DNA of 64,000 nucleotides from Clavulina sp. PMI_390 (taxonomy: Eukaryota > Basidiomycota > Agaricomycetes > Cantharellales > Hydnaceae): positions 1 through 64,000 of the forward strand of contig WIDE01000114.1 of assembly GCA_015039315.1 (NCBI GenBank), in the 5' to 3' direction. The notes under the pieces are model-generated. The model saw only the letters and a program-made list of their open reading frames with translations. It made no database searches and was not told the DNA's origin. Positions 44,485 to 55,641 of this stretch are shown piece after piece; the first letter of the stretch is position 1, and each line of letters begins with the position of its first letter. The position numbers and the translations under genes were made by a program.

Positions 44485-47400
44485 CTATTCGAGGTCTGAC
44501 TTGAAGGGATCGACATTATGCTCGTTGGCGAAGATTTGCCAAGGCTCCAAATCCATCGAACCGCTACCGTTGCCAAAGTTGCGTGAAGGGTCGTGTTGCA
44601 GCCCGCTGAGTGTAAATGCCTCCTCAGATGAACCACCTAGCTGAAGGTCGTGTGGTGGAGGCGAAGCAGCCATTGGGACGCCGAGATGATCATCCATCCT
44701 TCCACCTTCACGCAACGCAGTCGACGAATGCGACGACGATGGGGTATGCGCTGAGCTGGGGTTGAGAGGTGATGCACCAGGGCCATCACGGTCATCAGGC
44801 GGAGACTGGTGACGCAGTGGTGAGGGTTGTCGAACCATTTGTAGGGGCCGGTGAATTGCGCTGGCGATTCTGTTGTGAAGCTGTTGCTGGTGGGGTGGCT
44901 GAGCTTGAGACGAAGGCTGCATCGCGCTCACGGTGCGATCGGGACGAGGCCGCGCTTGGGGCGTTCTGGATCCCGACCCCATACCCGATGGCTGGCTGAC
45001 GTTGCGCCTCGTTCGCGTCGGTGGAAGACGCAGCTGGAAGTCTTGTAGAGCCCGCATTTGTTTCTGCTGGTGTTGATGGAGAGACTGGGCTGGAGCGATG
45101 TTTGGGAACAGTGTTTGTTGGCTGGGATCGGGCAGAGACGACAGGGGTAGGTGAGGGAGAGGGCCCGCCCCCGGATGACGAAGGGGATTCCCCGAGAGTT
45201 GCGATGGGGGGCGACTGTTGCCTTGGTGGAGCGAGAACATGCTCTGGTGCTGCTGCCCCGGCTCGAGCAGCATAGACTGGCTCGCGTGAATCACTGATGG
45301 CGTCGTCATTGGGCCCATCCACTCGAAGTTTAACATCGCGTCCCCCGCTCCCCCGTCCACTGTCGAGAGGCTCTGCACCGAACTTGCCGTGCTGAGGAAG
45401 GTCTCCGGTTCTGGGGCGGCCCAGTTCCACTCGCCCGAGTGCATGGTCGCTGCTGCTGGAATTGCGGTGTTCGAGCCGTATAGGCCCAGACTGGCGAATG
45501 TCGGAGGATGCGACGGCTCGTTCATGTTGTTCGGTATGCTCAAATCCAGCGCGTACAGGGCGTTGTCGCTCCCCGACGGGAACTGGGCCGCGGGCTCCAT
45601 CTCCTGCATCGTTTGGTCCTGCTGCTGCTGTTGCAGTGGCGGACTCTGCCGCGGTGTCTGGAGGGATGCTGCTTGAGGATGCCCTGCGCTCGGGGATTGG
45701 CTGCTCGCGGTCCCGCTCTGTGCCATGGTCTGATAGGAAAGGGGGGAGGGAACGCTTGAAGTCGCGCTCCCAGATCGCGCCACCGGGACTGTATCGGTCC
45801 CATTCTTGTTGGAGGGCGCGACTGCTGTCCCGGGCGGCGGCAGCTGCTCCTGTGATGAAGCGCTGCTCGTCGTTGGCTGTGTAGGGGTGAGTGCGGAAGT
45901 CGAGTACTGGCTCGTGTTGCTGCTTTGTCGCTGGTGCCGAGACTGAGGCCGTGATGGAGACTGATGTTGGTGATCCATGCCTGGGAAGAACGTCGGCACC
46001 TCGAGCGCCGCTCCCGTTCCAAACGCGCTGTGAGCTGGAGTCATACTGCTGCTGGTCGGCACTGCCCCTGCGCCAAAGTAGCCGTTCACGCCCAGGCCCG
46101 TCGGGATAGGTGGTGCGCTCAGATGCTGCCCTGACTGCATCATGGCCGCCTGCATCTTCTGCCACGGATTCATCCCGGACCCGGACGTTTGCATCTGCAT
46201 CCCCACGCTGCCGTTGTTGTTGGACGTCCCGAGTTGGGGAAGACTCTCCCTCTGAGGCCATGCGTCGTCCCCCCTCGGCGTCGTTTCGAACGCTTGCGGG
46301 GCGAACATCGACATCTCGTTCGAATACGGTGGCTGGTTTATCTGGAATTGGGTCTGAGTCCATGGGGCTGAGGCGGGACCATGTAGGCCCGCCGAATGAG
46401 GCCCTGCCAAAAGTCCCATATGATGGGACTGCAGTGTAAGGGCGCCGTTGTTCATCGGGCTATGAAACAAGTGGAAGAGGCACTCAGTACATGCAACCAA
46501 TGTGGGTACCCAGAGGACCAAGATAGCCTTGGATCGAGTGGGAAAAGAAAAAGTAATTATAAGATGAACTTACGTCGCAAAGTTCCATGACGGCAAGCCT
46601 CCTAGACTGAGGCCGGGGTGACGTGCGCTCTGCTGCTGCGAAGGAGGACTGCTCCCGTTCCCGACTGAGTTCGAAATGTCCATCGCCTCGCTCTTCACCT
46701 CCACCGCCTGCGTCTGATTCTGCACCAGACCCGTACCCGTTGTCGTCGGGACCGGCGACTCCATACCCTCCATCGCTGTCTGCGCGCGGTCGTTTGGTCC
46801 CGCGGCCATACCCTGAGCCAGCCCCGGACCACTCGCGCCCATACTCGTATTGGCGCTCGCGCCCGCCAGCGCTGGGCTGTCGCTGCTGCTGGTCCCGTGC
46901 GTGCTGGGACTGTCGCGAGTGTGGGAACTGGTACTGCTGATACTCGCGTGCACCACGCTCGCCGGTGGCAGCATGCTGTGATTGTGTGTGGTGCTCTGGC
47001 TCGGGGGCGTGGAAGGAAAATGGGGATTCGCTGCTGAGTTGCTGGTTGTGGAATTGTTGCTGCTGGTGCTGTTGCTGGTGGTGATTGTGATGGAGTTGGC
47101 TGAATCCGGCAGTTGAGGCGGAGGGTGTGAAGCTGGCAGTGAGGCTGCCCAGGCCGCTACTGCTGCTTGGGCGCGAGCTGCCTCCGACGACTGGGGGTGG
47201 AGCGAGGAAGTTGCCGCCGCCGCCTGCTGTTCCAGGCCGGCGACTGGACCCAGGTCGAGAGTCGGACCCTGCGGCTGCGGTTGGGATGGGTGGTGGAAGT
47301 TGAATGGTGTTGTTTCGAGCGAATGCCAGGCTAGGTCGCCGGCCCCCGGCCCCAAGAGAGGCGCTGATCCCGGACCCAGCAGCATGCCCATCCCGTACGC

Positions 47401-49993
47401 CTGGGCGGAGAACTGATCCAGACCCAGGGGCTGCTGTTGTGCGGATAGTGGGTAGGCCAGGCTGCCCGGGATCGGAGGACTGATAATAGGATGCTGGTGC
47501 AGTGCCTAAACACATGTAAAGAAAATGAAGCCACAACAATGAATCAGTGGTCAGCCATGACAACACACACACTTCGGCGATGCAAAGCAGGAGAGAATGG
47601 AGCATGAATGCTAGATGCGAAAAGTAAAAGTGGGGCTCGAGGCCTCGGTGACATTTCGAGGAGCTCGGAGGTGCCCGATAATTCAGGCACCAGAGGAACT
47701 CTATCCTTAATTAACGTCGGGAGGCGGGGGGTCGGGGCGAATCGCCCAAGCCTCCACCAACAACAAACAAAACAGCACAGCACAGCGATCCACACGCGCA
47801 CATGGGATGCCGCAGTGTAGGAACAAGGGCCAAAAAGAAGTAGAAGACGAAAGAAAAAATGTGAGAAAAACTCACCGGGCCTGTCATACTCCCTCCCGCG
47901 TGCTGCAAGTTCGCCAGCGACGTATGCGTCCCGTGGGTCCCCGCGGTGTTGATGTGAAGGGGGTGGCGAAGGAGATGCTCGCGCCTCAGGTGGTTCGTAC
48001 TCGCCCCTGGGGTTCCTGTCCCGTTCGTCATCCCACCTGCTGGTGTTGGCGTCCCCGGCTTCTTCTCGCTCGCGTTCCCGGCGGTCGTTGTAGTGGGCTG
48101 TGATAGCTGGGACGACGACCTCTGCGATCGAAGGTAGAGATCCGCCAGCTGCTGCTGTTGTTGCTGCTGCTGGCCTCCCATTCCGACTCCCTGCGCTCCC
48201 GCTCCCGCTGCCGAGGACACCATGAGATGACTGGGGTCGGTCCCGCTCACGTTCGCGGTCCCATTGGCGATCGCGTTCAGATCCGAGGGCGAGCTTCGTT
48301 GACGCAAGTGCAGCGAGCGTCTGCCCGCCAGAGTGTGGTGCGCGGTGATATCCAGGAGCTGCTGTGGCGGTATGTGGCCGTTGCTGATAGGCGTGTTGGG
48401 ACTGATGCTGGTGTTGGTGTTGGGACTGGTGTTCGTACTCCCGCTGGTACTCATACCCGCGTTGAGCATGTTGGTAGCGTTCTGCTGCTGGTGGCGGAGA
48501 GGCGTTGGGATGGAAAGAGGGTTGAAATTGGTTAGGGACGTTGGATCGGAGGGGAGGTGGTACATGGGTTGTACCTTCTTCTTCCCCGCCCCGTCCATTC
48601 CCATTCCCACCACGGAGGTGGGCAGTGAGTGGACGTGATTGTTGTTCATTGGATCCGTACCAGGAATGCTCTCGCTGCTGTTGGAGTGAAGAAGATTGAG
48701 CTGGAGCGATTCCTGATGAAGTTCTAGGCCTCCCTGATGATCCATACGCAGAGAGGCCTGGGCGGGAGGGGGTGATGGACGTGATGGGTGGAGACTGTCT
48801 CCCGTTAGCGAATGGTCCATCCCGACTGTCCCCCCTCCGGCTGCCATTAGACCCCAGAAAGGGCTGCGAGCCTCCTCCACCGGGGACGTTGGCTCGGCCT
48901 TCGTCTCCCAGAAAGGACTGATGATGTGCGGGTGCTGATGATGGTGCATAGTGATGTGCGCTTGATCCTGGGCCTCCAGCGACTTTGGTAGACCCCCCTC
49001 GAAAGGACTCGTAGTCCCCTCCAGGGCCTCCGCCATTCCGAAAGGATTGGCTACGAAAGGACTGGTCGTTCCGAAAGGAATGATCAGACGCGGAGGAGGT
49101 GGGAGGGGGGTGCTCGTACCCAACACTTGTGCCAGGCCGAGCATGCTGAAAGCTCTGCTGCGACTGGGCTAGATGATACGACGCAATATGATGATTCTCG
49201 AGGCCGTTATTATTGTTGTACGGCATGTGAGCCATGCCGTCGTCGTCGTCGTCCCAACTGCCTTCCCGCTTGACATCGATGTCGCCAGTCGCGAAGGCGT
49301 GATTCGAGGGATTGAGATTATGATTCTTGGAGGCGTGGCCGCTCGTGCGGGCTTTGCGAGCAGCGCCAGATGATGCAGCCCCCGCGGCGGTAACATTGGC
49401 GACCTTGACAGAGGTGGATAGGCTGGTGTGGAGCGTGGTGAGTTCACGCATCATGAGATCGTTTTGCTCTGGTTTGTCTGCATGGACGGTCTGGGCATGC
49501 TGGCGGAGGTTATCGAGACGAGAGAATTGCTTTCCGCAGTGGCAAGTGAACGGCCGTTCGCCCGTGTGTTTGCTGTCTCAGCAAGAAGCAATCATCATCA
49601 CCCCGACCGAGGCCAGCGAGCGGTAATGAAGAGTAGCACGACGGGCCCACAAGAGAGATCGATGGTGAATAAAAACGAGCGAGTTGTACGAGTCGAGTGC
49701 CCGAAAACAAATCACAGGCGAGGGACCCCATCATCGAGGCCGAGGGGATGAAAGAAGGGGCGACGAGGAGAAGCGAGACCGAGAGACAGACAGACAGAAA
49801 GTGATAAGAATTGATGAATGCAGCCGTCGATGGCGAGAATAGGGCAGACATACCGAACGTGTCGAGCAAGATGCTCTGAGCGAGAAAAGACCATGCGACA
49901 TTCGCCGAAGCCTCGACATTGGAATGACTTTGAGGGCGCTGATTTGTAGCGTTTTGTCTCCTGGACGACGGCAGACTGCTTGTGGGCGCTCAT
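44485..49993 (-). CDS. Large C2H2 zinc-finger transcription factor
   Basis: Exon 1 (49854-49993) joins exon 2 (from 49572) through a 281-nt intron to give tandem C2H2 fingers. Finger 1 ends [20 protein letters not shown]; finger 2 is [20 protein letters not shown] followed by H. This pair is typical of fungal stress or nutrient regulators. The remainder is Gln/Ser/Pro/His-rich. Other likely exons: 46575-47505 and 44485-46459, joined by GTGAGT...TTTAG and GTAAGT...CATAG introns; the last ends [20 protein letters not shown] plus DLE. In exon 2 (47876-49572) two frames are open together: the finger frame, and from 49144 another whose codons look better below about 48700 and which alone continues in phase through the two introns into the C-terminal frame. 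The exact product is therefore unresolved; roughly 1,550-1,580 residues. Confidence 0.75.
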
Positions 49994-52608
49994 TGCGGCC
50001 CAGATTTAGAGGGTGTGTGCACTGTGAGTAAGAAGGTAGGTGGCGGGCTGGCCGAGCCAGGCGGGGGGGTGGGTGTTGTGTGTGGGCGGGAACGATGGAG
50101 CGGGAAGCGTATGGGTTCAGTGGGAGGGTGTTTGGGACTGTTGTCGACCTTTGGCGGCGACTGGATTGGGGGTCCACGCCGAGAGAAGCCCGACGACGTG
50201 GTTTTTGATCAACGACGACAAGATGACGACGGCGGGGGACTTGGTGAACAGAGACGGTGCCTGAAGGGAGAAGAGGGCGCTCTGCCAGCCGAGGGGTGAG
50301 TGAGTAAGGTGGGGGGGATGTGTGTCAATTGTTGTTGATTGCGGTTCGGGGAAATCGATATCGGGTGAAGTAAAAAGCGATTTGAATCCAAATCGGCGCT
50401 CGCGCAGGAGACCTTGTTTTTTTTGGTTTTGGTTTTTGTCCTCTTTCTCTCTCGACACTCGCCCCAGGCGGTCGTCGCGAAAGCGTCTTCTTTCGACCCC
50501 CCTTTCTTGCCAGTCGTAAGGACCAGCGGGATGGAGATGGGAGCAAGAAGCAAACGGGTGTGTCTGTGTGGTCTGTCACTATTCGGCTTACCACCAAATG
50601 AAAAAGGGCTGGGCGCCATCACGCGGAACCCAGCCTGAAAAAGAAGAAATAATAATAATAATAATCCTCACTTCTATTTTGCCACACGTACCTGCATTGG
50701 GGATTCTCTCTTTCTCTCTGTCTCGCATATGGTGATACAATTACGTGTCGCGCAGTATATATCATCTAATCGACGACTGTCAACTATAAGCTCGCGCGAT
50801 CCGACCCCGATCCCGCGTTCTCGCCCATCCACTGCGCACAGTTCCTCGGACGGCAACTGCTCCAAGTCCGCTCCGGCATCTCTTCTTCATCGAACAGCGC
50901 GTCTAATTTACCGCGCGCATTCTTCTCCCCCTGGCAGGGGCAGGCTGGGGATGTAGAGCTACTGATCATCATTATCATTAGTAGCACTAGTTACATATAT
51001 ATATTGACAAGCCCCCCCGAGTAGCTCTCCAAAAACCCGCGAGCCTATTAACTCTGCGTAAATGTTTCCTTCCCCCGCCGCACGGTCGCTCGCCCCCCCT
51101 CTCTCTCGAGCTCGAGAGCCCCATTCCCCGGCACGACTTGATCTCCCTTATTTCTCCGAAGAGTGAGTTTGGCTGGCAGCTCCCTCTTTAGTATCTGTGT
51201 ACACGGGAAAGAAAAGCTTTTGTATCGCCGAGTCCGAGAACAAAAAACTCAAGTAGTACCTGGCGCAACAAGCCTCGCCAGCCTCCAGCTGCTCCCGCCC
51301 TTTTCTTCCCGTCCGTCCCGCCGCCACCATCAACCGCTCTCTCCCTCTCTCTCTTCTCCGCTTCCGCTCACGTGAAAAAAAGAAGGAAGGATGGCGATGA
51401 TCGAGAGAAGCCACCCCCCCCTTCCTCACGCCCACATACATATAAGGAGGACCAAAACTTTGTTACTGGCTTCTTTCTGTGCTGGCTTCTGCTGCTTCTT
51501 TGAGGATCAAACCGATCCCCACGAGATCCGTCCTAGTCCGAGTCCGGGGGACCCACCCAAGGCCTGTTATTATTGCCTCTGAGCGTCAGCATCCGCGCTC
51601 CACCCAACTCAGTCCTCACCTCTCCAACGGCGAATTTGAATTTACGGCGAACGAAGCAAAACTATTATCCATCCATGGCTCCGAGCTCTCTCTCTCAGAT
51701 TGACGTTTCGTTGCGCCTCTCCTCGCCTTTCCCACTCGAGCGCGCGCGCGCATCTGCATCATCATCATGGCCCCCCTCCTTCCATCACACTACAGCACCA
51801 AAACAAAAAAGTTGACACGATGCGCTTGCAAACGGCTGTAATCCAAGTTACATGCGGATGTAGGAGAAAATAAGACCCAAAACAGAATGAGAGAAAAGTG
51901 AGAGGGAGAGGAAATTTCCTCGGATCATACCAAGGCCAGAGAGAAAGAAAGCAAAGAGGGAAAGAAACCCATAGCCCCAACAGAACGATCGACGCACACG
52001 TCACCCAGTAGAGCGAGGCGAGGCAGAAAGCAAGCAAGCATGCAGAAAGTAAGAGTAAGGTTGAAAAATCGTCGAATTTGTCGTACCGTGAAGAAATATA
52101 AGCAACGGAAGGTAGAAGTAGAAGAAAAAATAATGGATAAAGAAAGAGTGCAAGCGTAAAGGGAACGAAGAAGCAAAGCATGCAATTGCAAACGAAAGTA
52201 TTAGTGTCCGGTAGCACGAAGAATAAATAAACGTGCGCGTGACGAAGAGGCAAGACCATCGGGCGATGGGATCGATGAGAAGGCGGTGAGAAACGGAGGG
52301 AGGGAGGAGAGATGGACGTGAGGGATGTGTTGGAGCTGGAGCTTGATGGGAGAAGGTGGGCAAAAGGCGAGAGGAATGGGCGGGCGGATGCAATGCCAGT
52401 GGGTGGGATCGCGGGACATCACGACATGCGCAGGGAAAAAAGAAGCAGACTCGACGAACGGGGATCCAAGCAAAACTCCAACCGCACAGCGGTGATCCAA
52501 CAAACCATCCTAACCTAACTTGACACAAAGGACAAAGACGAAAAGAGAAAAACGGACACACGACAGCTGACAGAATCTGCGCACATGCAACGTCTCCCCC
52601 GTCTTTAC
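49994..52608. other. 2.6 kb region upstream of the zinc-finger gene
   Basis: Long leader/promoter region of the zinc-finger gene and 3' flank of the membrane-protein gene. It holds many purine or pyrimidine runs, a short (AAT)6 microsatellite at 50648-50665 and a TATATATATA stretch at about 50994-51004. No coding frame with recognisable motifs. Confidence 0.5.
50648..50665. repeat. (AAT)6 microsatellite
   Basis: Six perfect AAT units in non-coding sequence. Confidence 0.9.
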
Positions 52609-54288
52609 TCATGACCGCACGCTCAGGAAATCAATCGACTGCCGCGGGTCGACATAGCCATTCCCATTCTGGACGCGTGTCATGCCATATGTTCCGGGGC
52701 TGTCTGCGCGGGACCCCGAACCAGCCCCAGAAGCACGCGAGTGCTGGCCCTGGCTTAGCGCAGAGTACGGTGTACCGCTCCGGCCTGGGCCTCCTGCCTG
52801 CGTATACGCACTGTCTCGCGGGAACGAGGCCGCACCATAATTGAGGCCTTCGCGGCTCGGCGTATTGTGTCGCCCGCCTGTCCCGCCAGTGAAGAGGTTC
52901 GAGAACGCACCCCCTCCTCCGCGTTCTCGCGTCGACGGGTTGTGGGTGGTACTGCTCCTGTCAGTTGAGGGAGCTGGGCCGGGCGTGTACCCTCGCCTGA
53001 ATTCGCGCTCGCGCTCGTACTGCTGTCGGCGCTGTCGTGTGAGATAACGATACAGGAGTAATCCAACGATGAGCAGTACGAGGAGGCCGCCAAACACGCC
53101 GGCGAGGGCAGCTGTTATAGTGGATGATGAGGATGATTTGGTGGGAGTTGAAGAAGAGGATAATGGGGAGGTGGTGGAGGAGGGAGGGGATGAGGCGGTA
53201 TTGGTGCCCGAGGTGACACTGGAAAAAGCTATTAGTCAAACAATCCCAGTCATGAGGTTAGCTCGGGGGGCTTACGAAGAGGTTAATGGCTTGAGAGCCG
53301 AGACTGTGGAAGTTAGACTTCCGGGATCAGGATTCGCTTCATCACTATCAAGTGTCCAGTTCAGCAAGGAGTCGAAAGCAGCGCCGCCCGTAACATGAAA
53401 GTTAGAAAAAAAAATACATCGGTCAGCAAAATGAATGAGTTCGGTGATCGAAGCCAGATGAAAAGGGTCCCGAAGAGATGTCCTGTAAGAGAATGAGCAA
53501 ATGAACTTCACTTACGCGCCATCTGTTGTGAACACGACATAGTCGATATCAACCCAGTTACCCGTCGTAGTTGTGAGAGTTAGCGAATGAGTCCCGGCTC
53601 CTAATGACCCATGATAGATCAGCTGTTGATACTGAACGGCCGGGTTTGATCCTGCGGGGAGTGTGGAAGTATGAAGCGTTGAAGCGCTATTGTCGACAAC
53701 AATTGTGAATGCTCCCTATTTGATAGGCGCGTTGCTGGTGAGACCACAGAGATGATTTAGCGGAGACTGTAAAGATAGAGCTACGCACATATGTTGTCCC
53801 CTTTGATCCGTAGATATACACGTCTGTGCCATTGAACACAACACCCATTGTCTCCTTGGCGGTCTCGACAGCATGGTATGTATCTTGGAAGAACGAACTT
53901 GCAGAGCTTGCGCTCGGCTGTATGCGCCAACCTGACGAATACTAGTGTGATGCAAGCCGCCAACAGTGTATGGGTGGGTGGATTGTCATAAAAAGTCATG
54001 GAGTGGCGGATCAGACGACATGGCACATTGTGCGTCGAATTATTATATCAGACGCCGCCGTTATGTTGCGTGAGGTCGGATGATTGGAAGCCGGGGTGAA
54101 TGGAAAGGGAGGACGGTAAGAGTAACAGCAAAGTGATCATAGCACATATTGCGACCATTGGATCGTGGACGACAAGAAAGGGGCCAGAGGGCAACGTTAG
54201 TATGACGAGGATGATAACGACAAGATAATCGAAAAGCACGCACACTAAGAACCCCGGCAGTATCATCTACAGTGATGTTCAGAACCAT
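52609..54288 (-). CDS. Single-pass membrane protein with beta-sandwich-like ectodomain, 358 aa
   Basis: Five exons (54244-54288, 53789-53941, 53516-53715, 53276-53344, 52609-53218) sum to 1,077 bases. The N-terminal part starts MVLNITVDDTAGVLSYSSGW and continues ETMGVVFNGTDVYIYGSKGT, FTIVVDNS, GAGTHSLTLTTTTGNWVDID, YVVFTTDG. This pattern (YSSGW ... FNGTxVYIYGxKG ... GTHxLTLT...DID) recurs in many Agaricomycete membrane proteins and looks like a galactose-binding-like beta-sandwich. A Ser/Thr-rich stalk follows, then one membrane helix (ALAGVFGGLLVLLIVGLLLY), a basic stop-transfer (TRQRRQQYERERE) and a ~150-residue Gly/Ser-rich cytosolic tail. There is no obvious signal peptide. Intron 1 is 302 nt and contains no AG before its 3' end. 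A sensor or wall-anchoring role is inference. Confidence 0.85.
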
Positions 54289-55641
54289 CGTGACGGATCC
54301 TTCAGCAGTCTACGGTTGACAGGTAGGTTTGTTGCAAGGATGCTAGAGATGCTTTGGCACAAGCGAAGCGCTCCGGAGACACTGGCAAAGTCTGAAACAG
54401 CGAGAAAACGTGGATGGACCCTAGCGCGAGAGTTGGTAGCGGGGAAATGAAGAAACGTAGGAGGTGCCTGCGGCTTGACCAACACAACGTAAAGACTCGT
54501 TCAGAAGGCACACCGCTCAGGCCAGGAGAGGAGGGTAGTGGGAGGAACGAAAGGCCGAGTACGGAGCAAGCGCGCGAACGGTGTAGCCGCGCAGGTGAAG
54601 ATGAAAAGAGACGCTGAGGGAGGATGATGATGGAATCACAAGTGATGGTGATTCAAACTTGATCAGAATGTGCGTGTGACGGCTTTAGGGTATGAAAAGT
54701 CGGTGGGTGTGTCCCGAATAGAAAGGAAAGGCGGTTTTCAAAAGAGAGGATTACAGAAATGTCGTGAACGACAAGTCTGAAGGAGGGAGGAAGGGAGGAT
54801 GAAGAATGACCGGCTGACAGGCACAAGTCGAACCGTGACCAATTTGACAGTGGCAGGTGCCGTCACAGATCATCCACCCGAAATGGGATCGACTTATTCA
54901 GAATGGCATCCGCAGCTGTCGTCAGGCCGACTGCACAGTTGTTCTGGAAGGAAAAGGTTCGGCGAGACAGCCTCATACCAACCAGCGATTCGATTTTGTT
55001 GTATTTTCTCCGACAATGAAAAGTGGCTTGAATGGTTGCCCTCCTCGGGGCCACGCGAGCAACGGTACCCATTGGCAACGAAGCACACCCCTGCGTTTCT
55101 GACACGGGGTTTTTTTTTTATTTCAACGCTAAGAGTACGCTCACGATCGTTCCTGAAAATGTTGTGTAAATACAAGAAAATGAAGGGTCGTCCGGTGATG
55201 CCTTCTGTTGCTGTGTTTCAGCACAACTACTCGTATTGACTGCTAACAACGTGGGGCTTGGCCCGCGGCTAAGTATAACCCAATGACTCGCACCAACGCT
55301 TTGGATGCTGTAAAAATATTGATGATTGTATAAAGGGTCATTGGCATCAATCTTCGGGTGCTCCTGATCCCGAAACAAACCACAATGATCTTCATCCATT
55401 CATTTCCGAGACACGTTTTTTTTGGAGACAAGTTACGGAAGATCATCGAAGATGACGCAGGATGTGACGCGAGCGAGGCAGAACGGAGACAAGAAGAGAT
55501 AGCACAAGATGACTGAACATTGTGTTCTATGTATCATTGAGGGCCTCAAACCACCCGGGAAACCTAGATGAAGCCATCCGACTCAGAACACTCCAAAGAA
55601 TCCCTTATATCCCCATGGGTTGTCCTATTCCTCCTTGTCAG
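54289..55641. other. 1.35 kb intergenic region
   Basis: Promoter of the membrane-protein gene and 3' flank of the lectin gene. Short overlapping frames on both strands, none with recognisable motifs. Confidence 0.5.

Noticed and set aside
44795..46363. 522-codon open frame antiparallel in phase to the zinc-finger C-terminal exon (same strand, other frame)
   Set aside because: Low-complexity Arg/Ser/Ala composition, worse codon third positions than the overlapping frame, and no phase-consistent link except through one alternative splice.
51765..52612. Long minus-strand frames rich in Leu/Phe/Ser that look like membrane proteins
   Set aside because: The plus strand is purine-rich here, so the minus strand gives hydrophobic-looking translations without any conserved pattern; it is 3' UTR of the membrane-protein gene.
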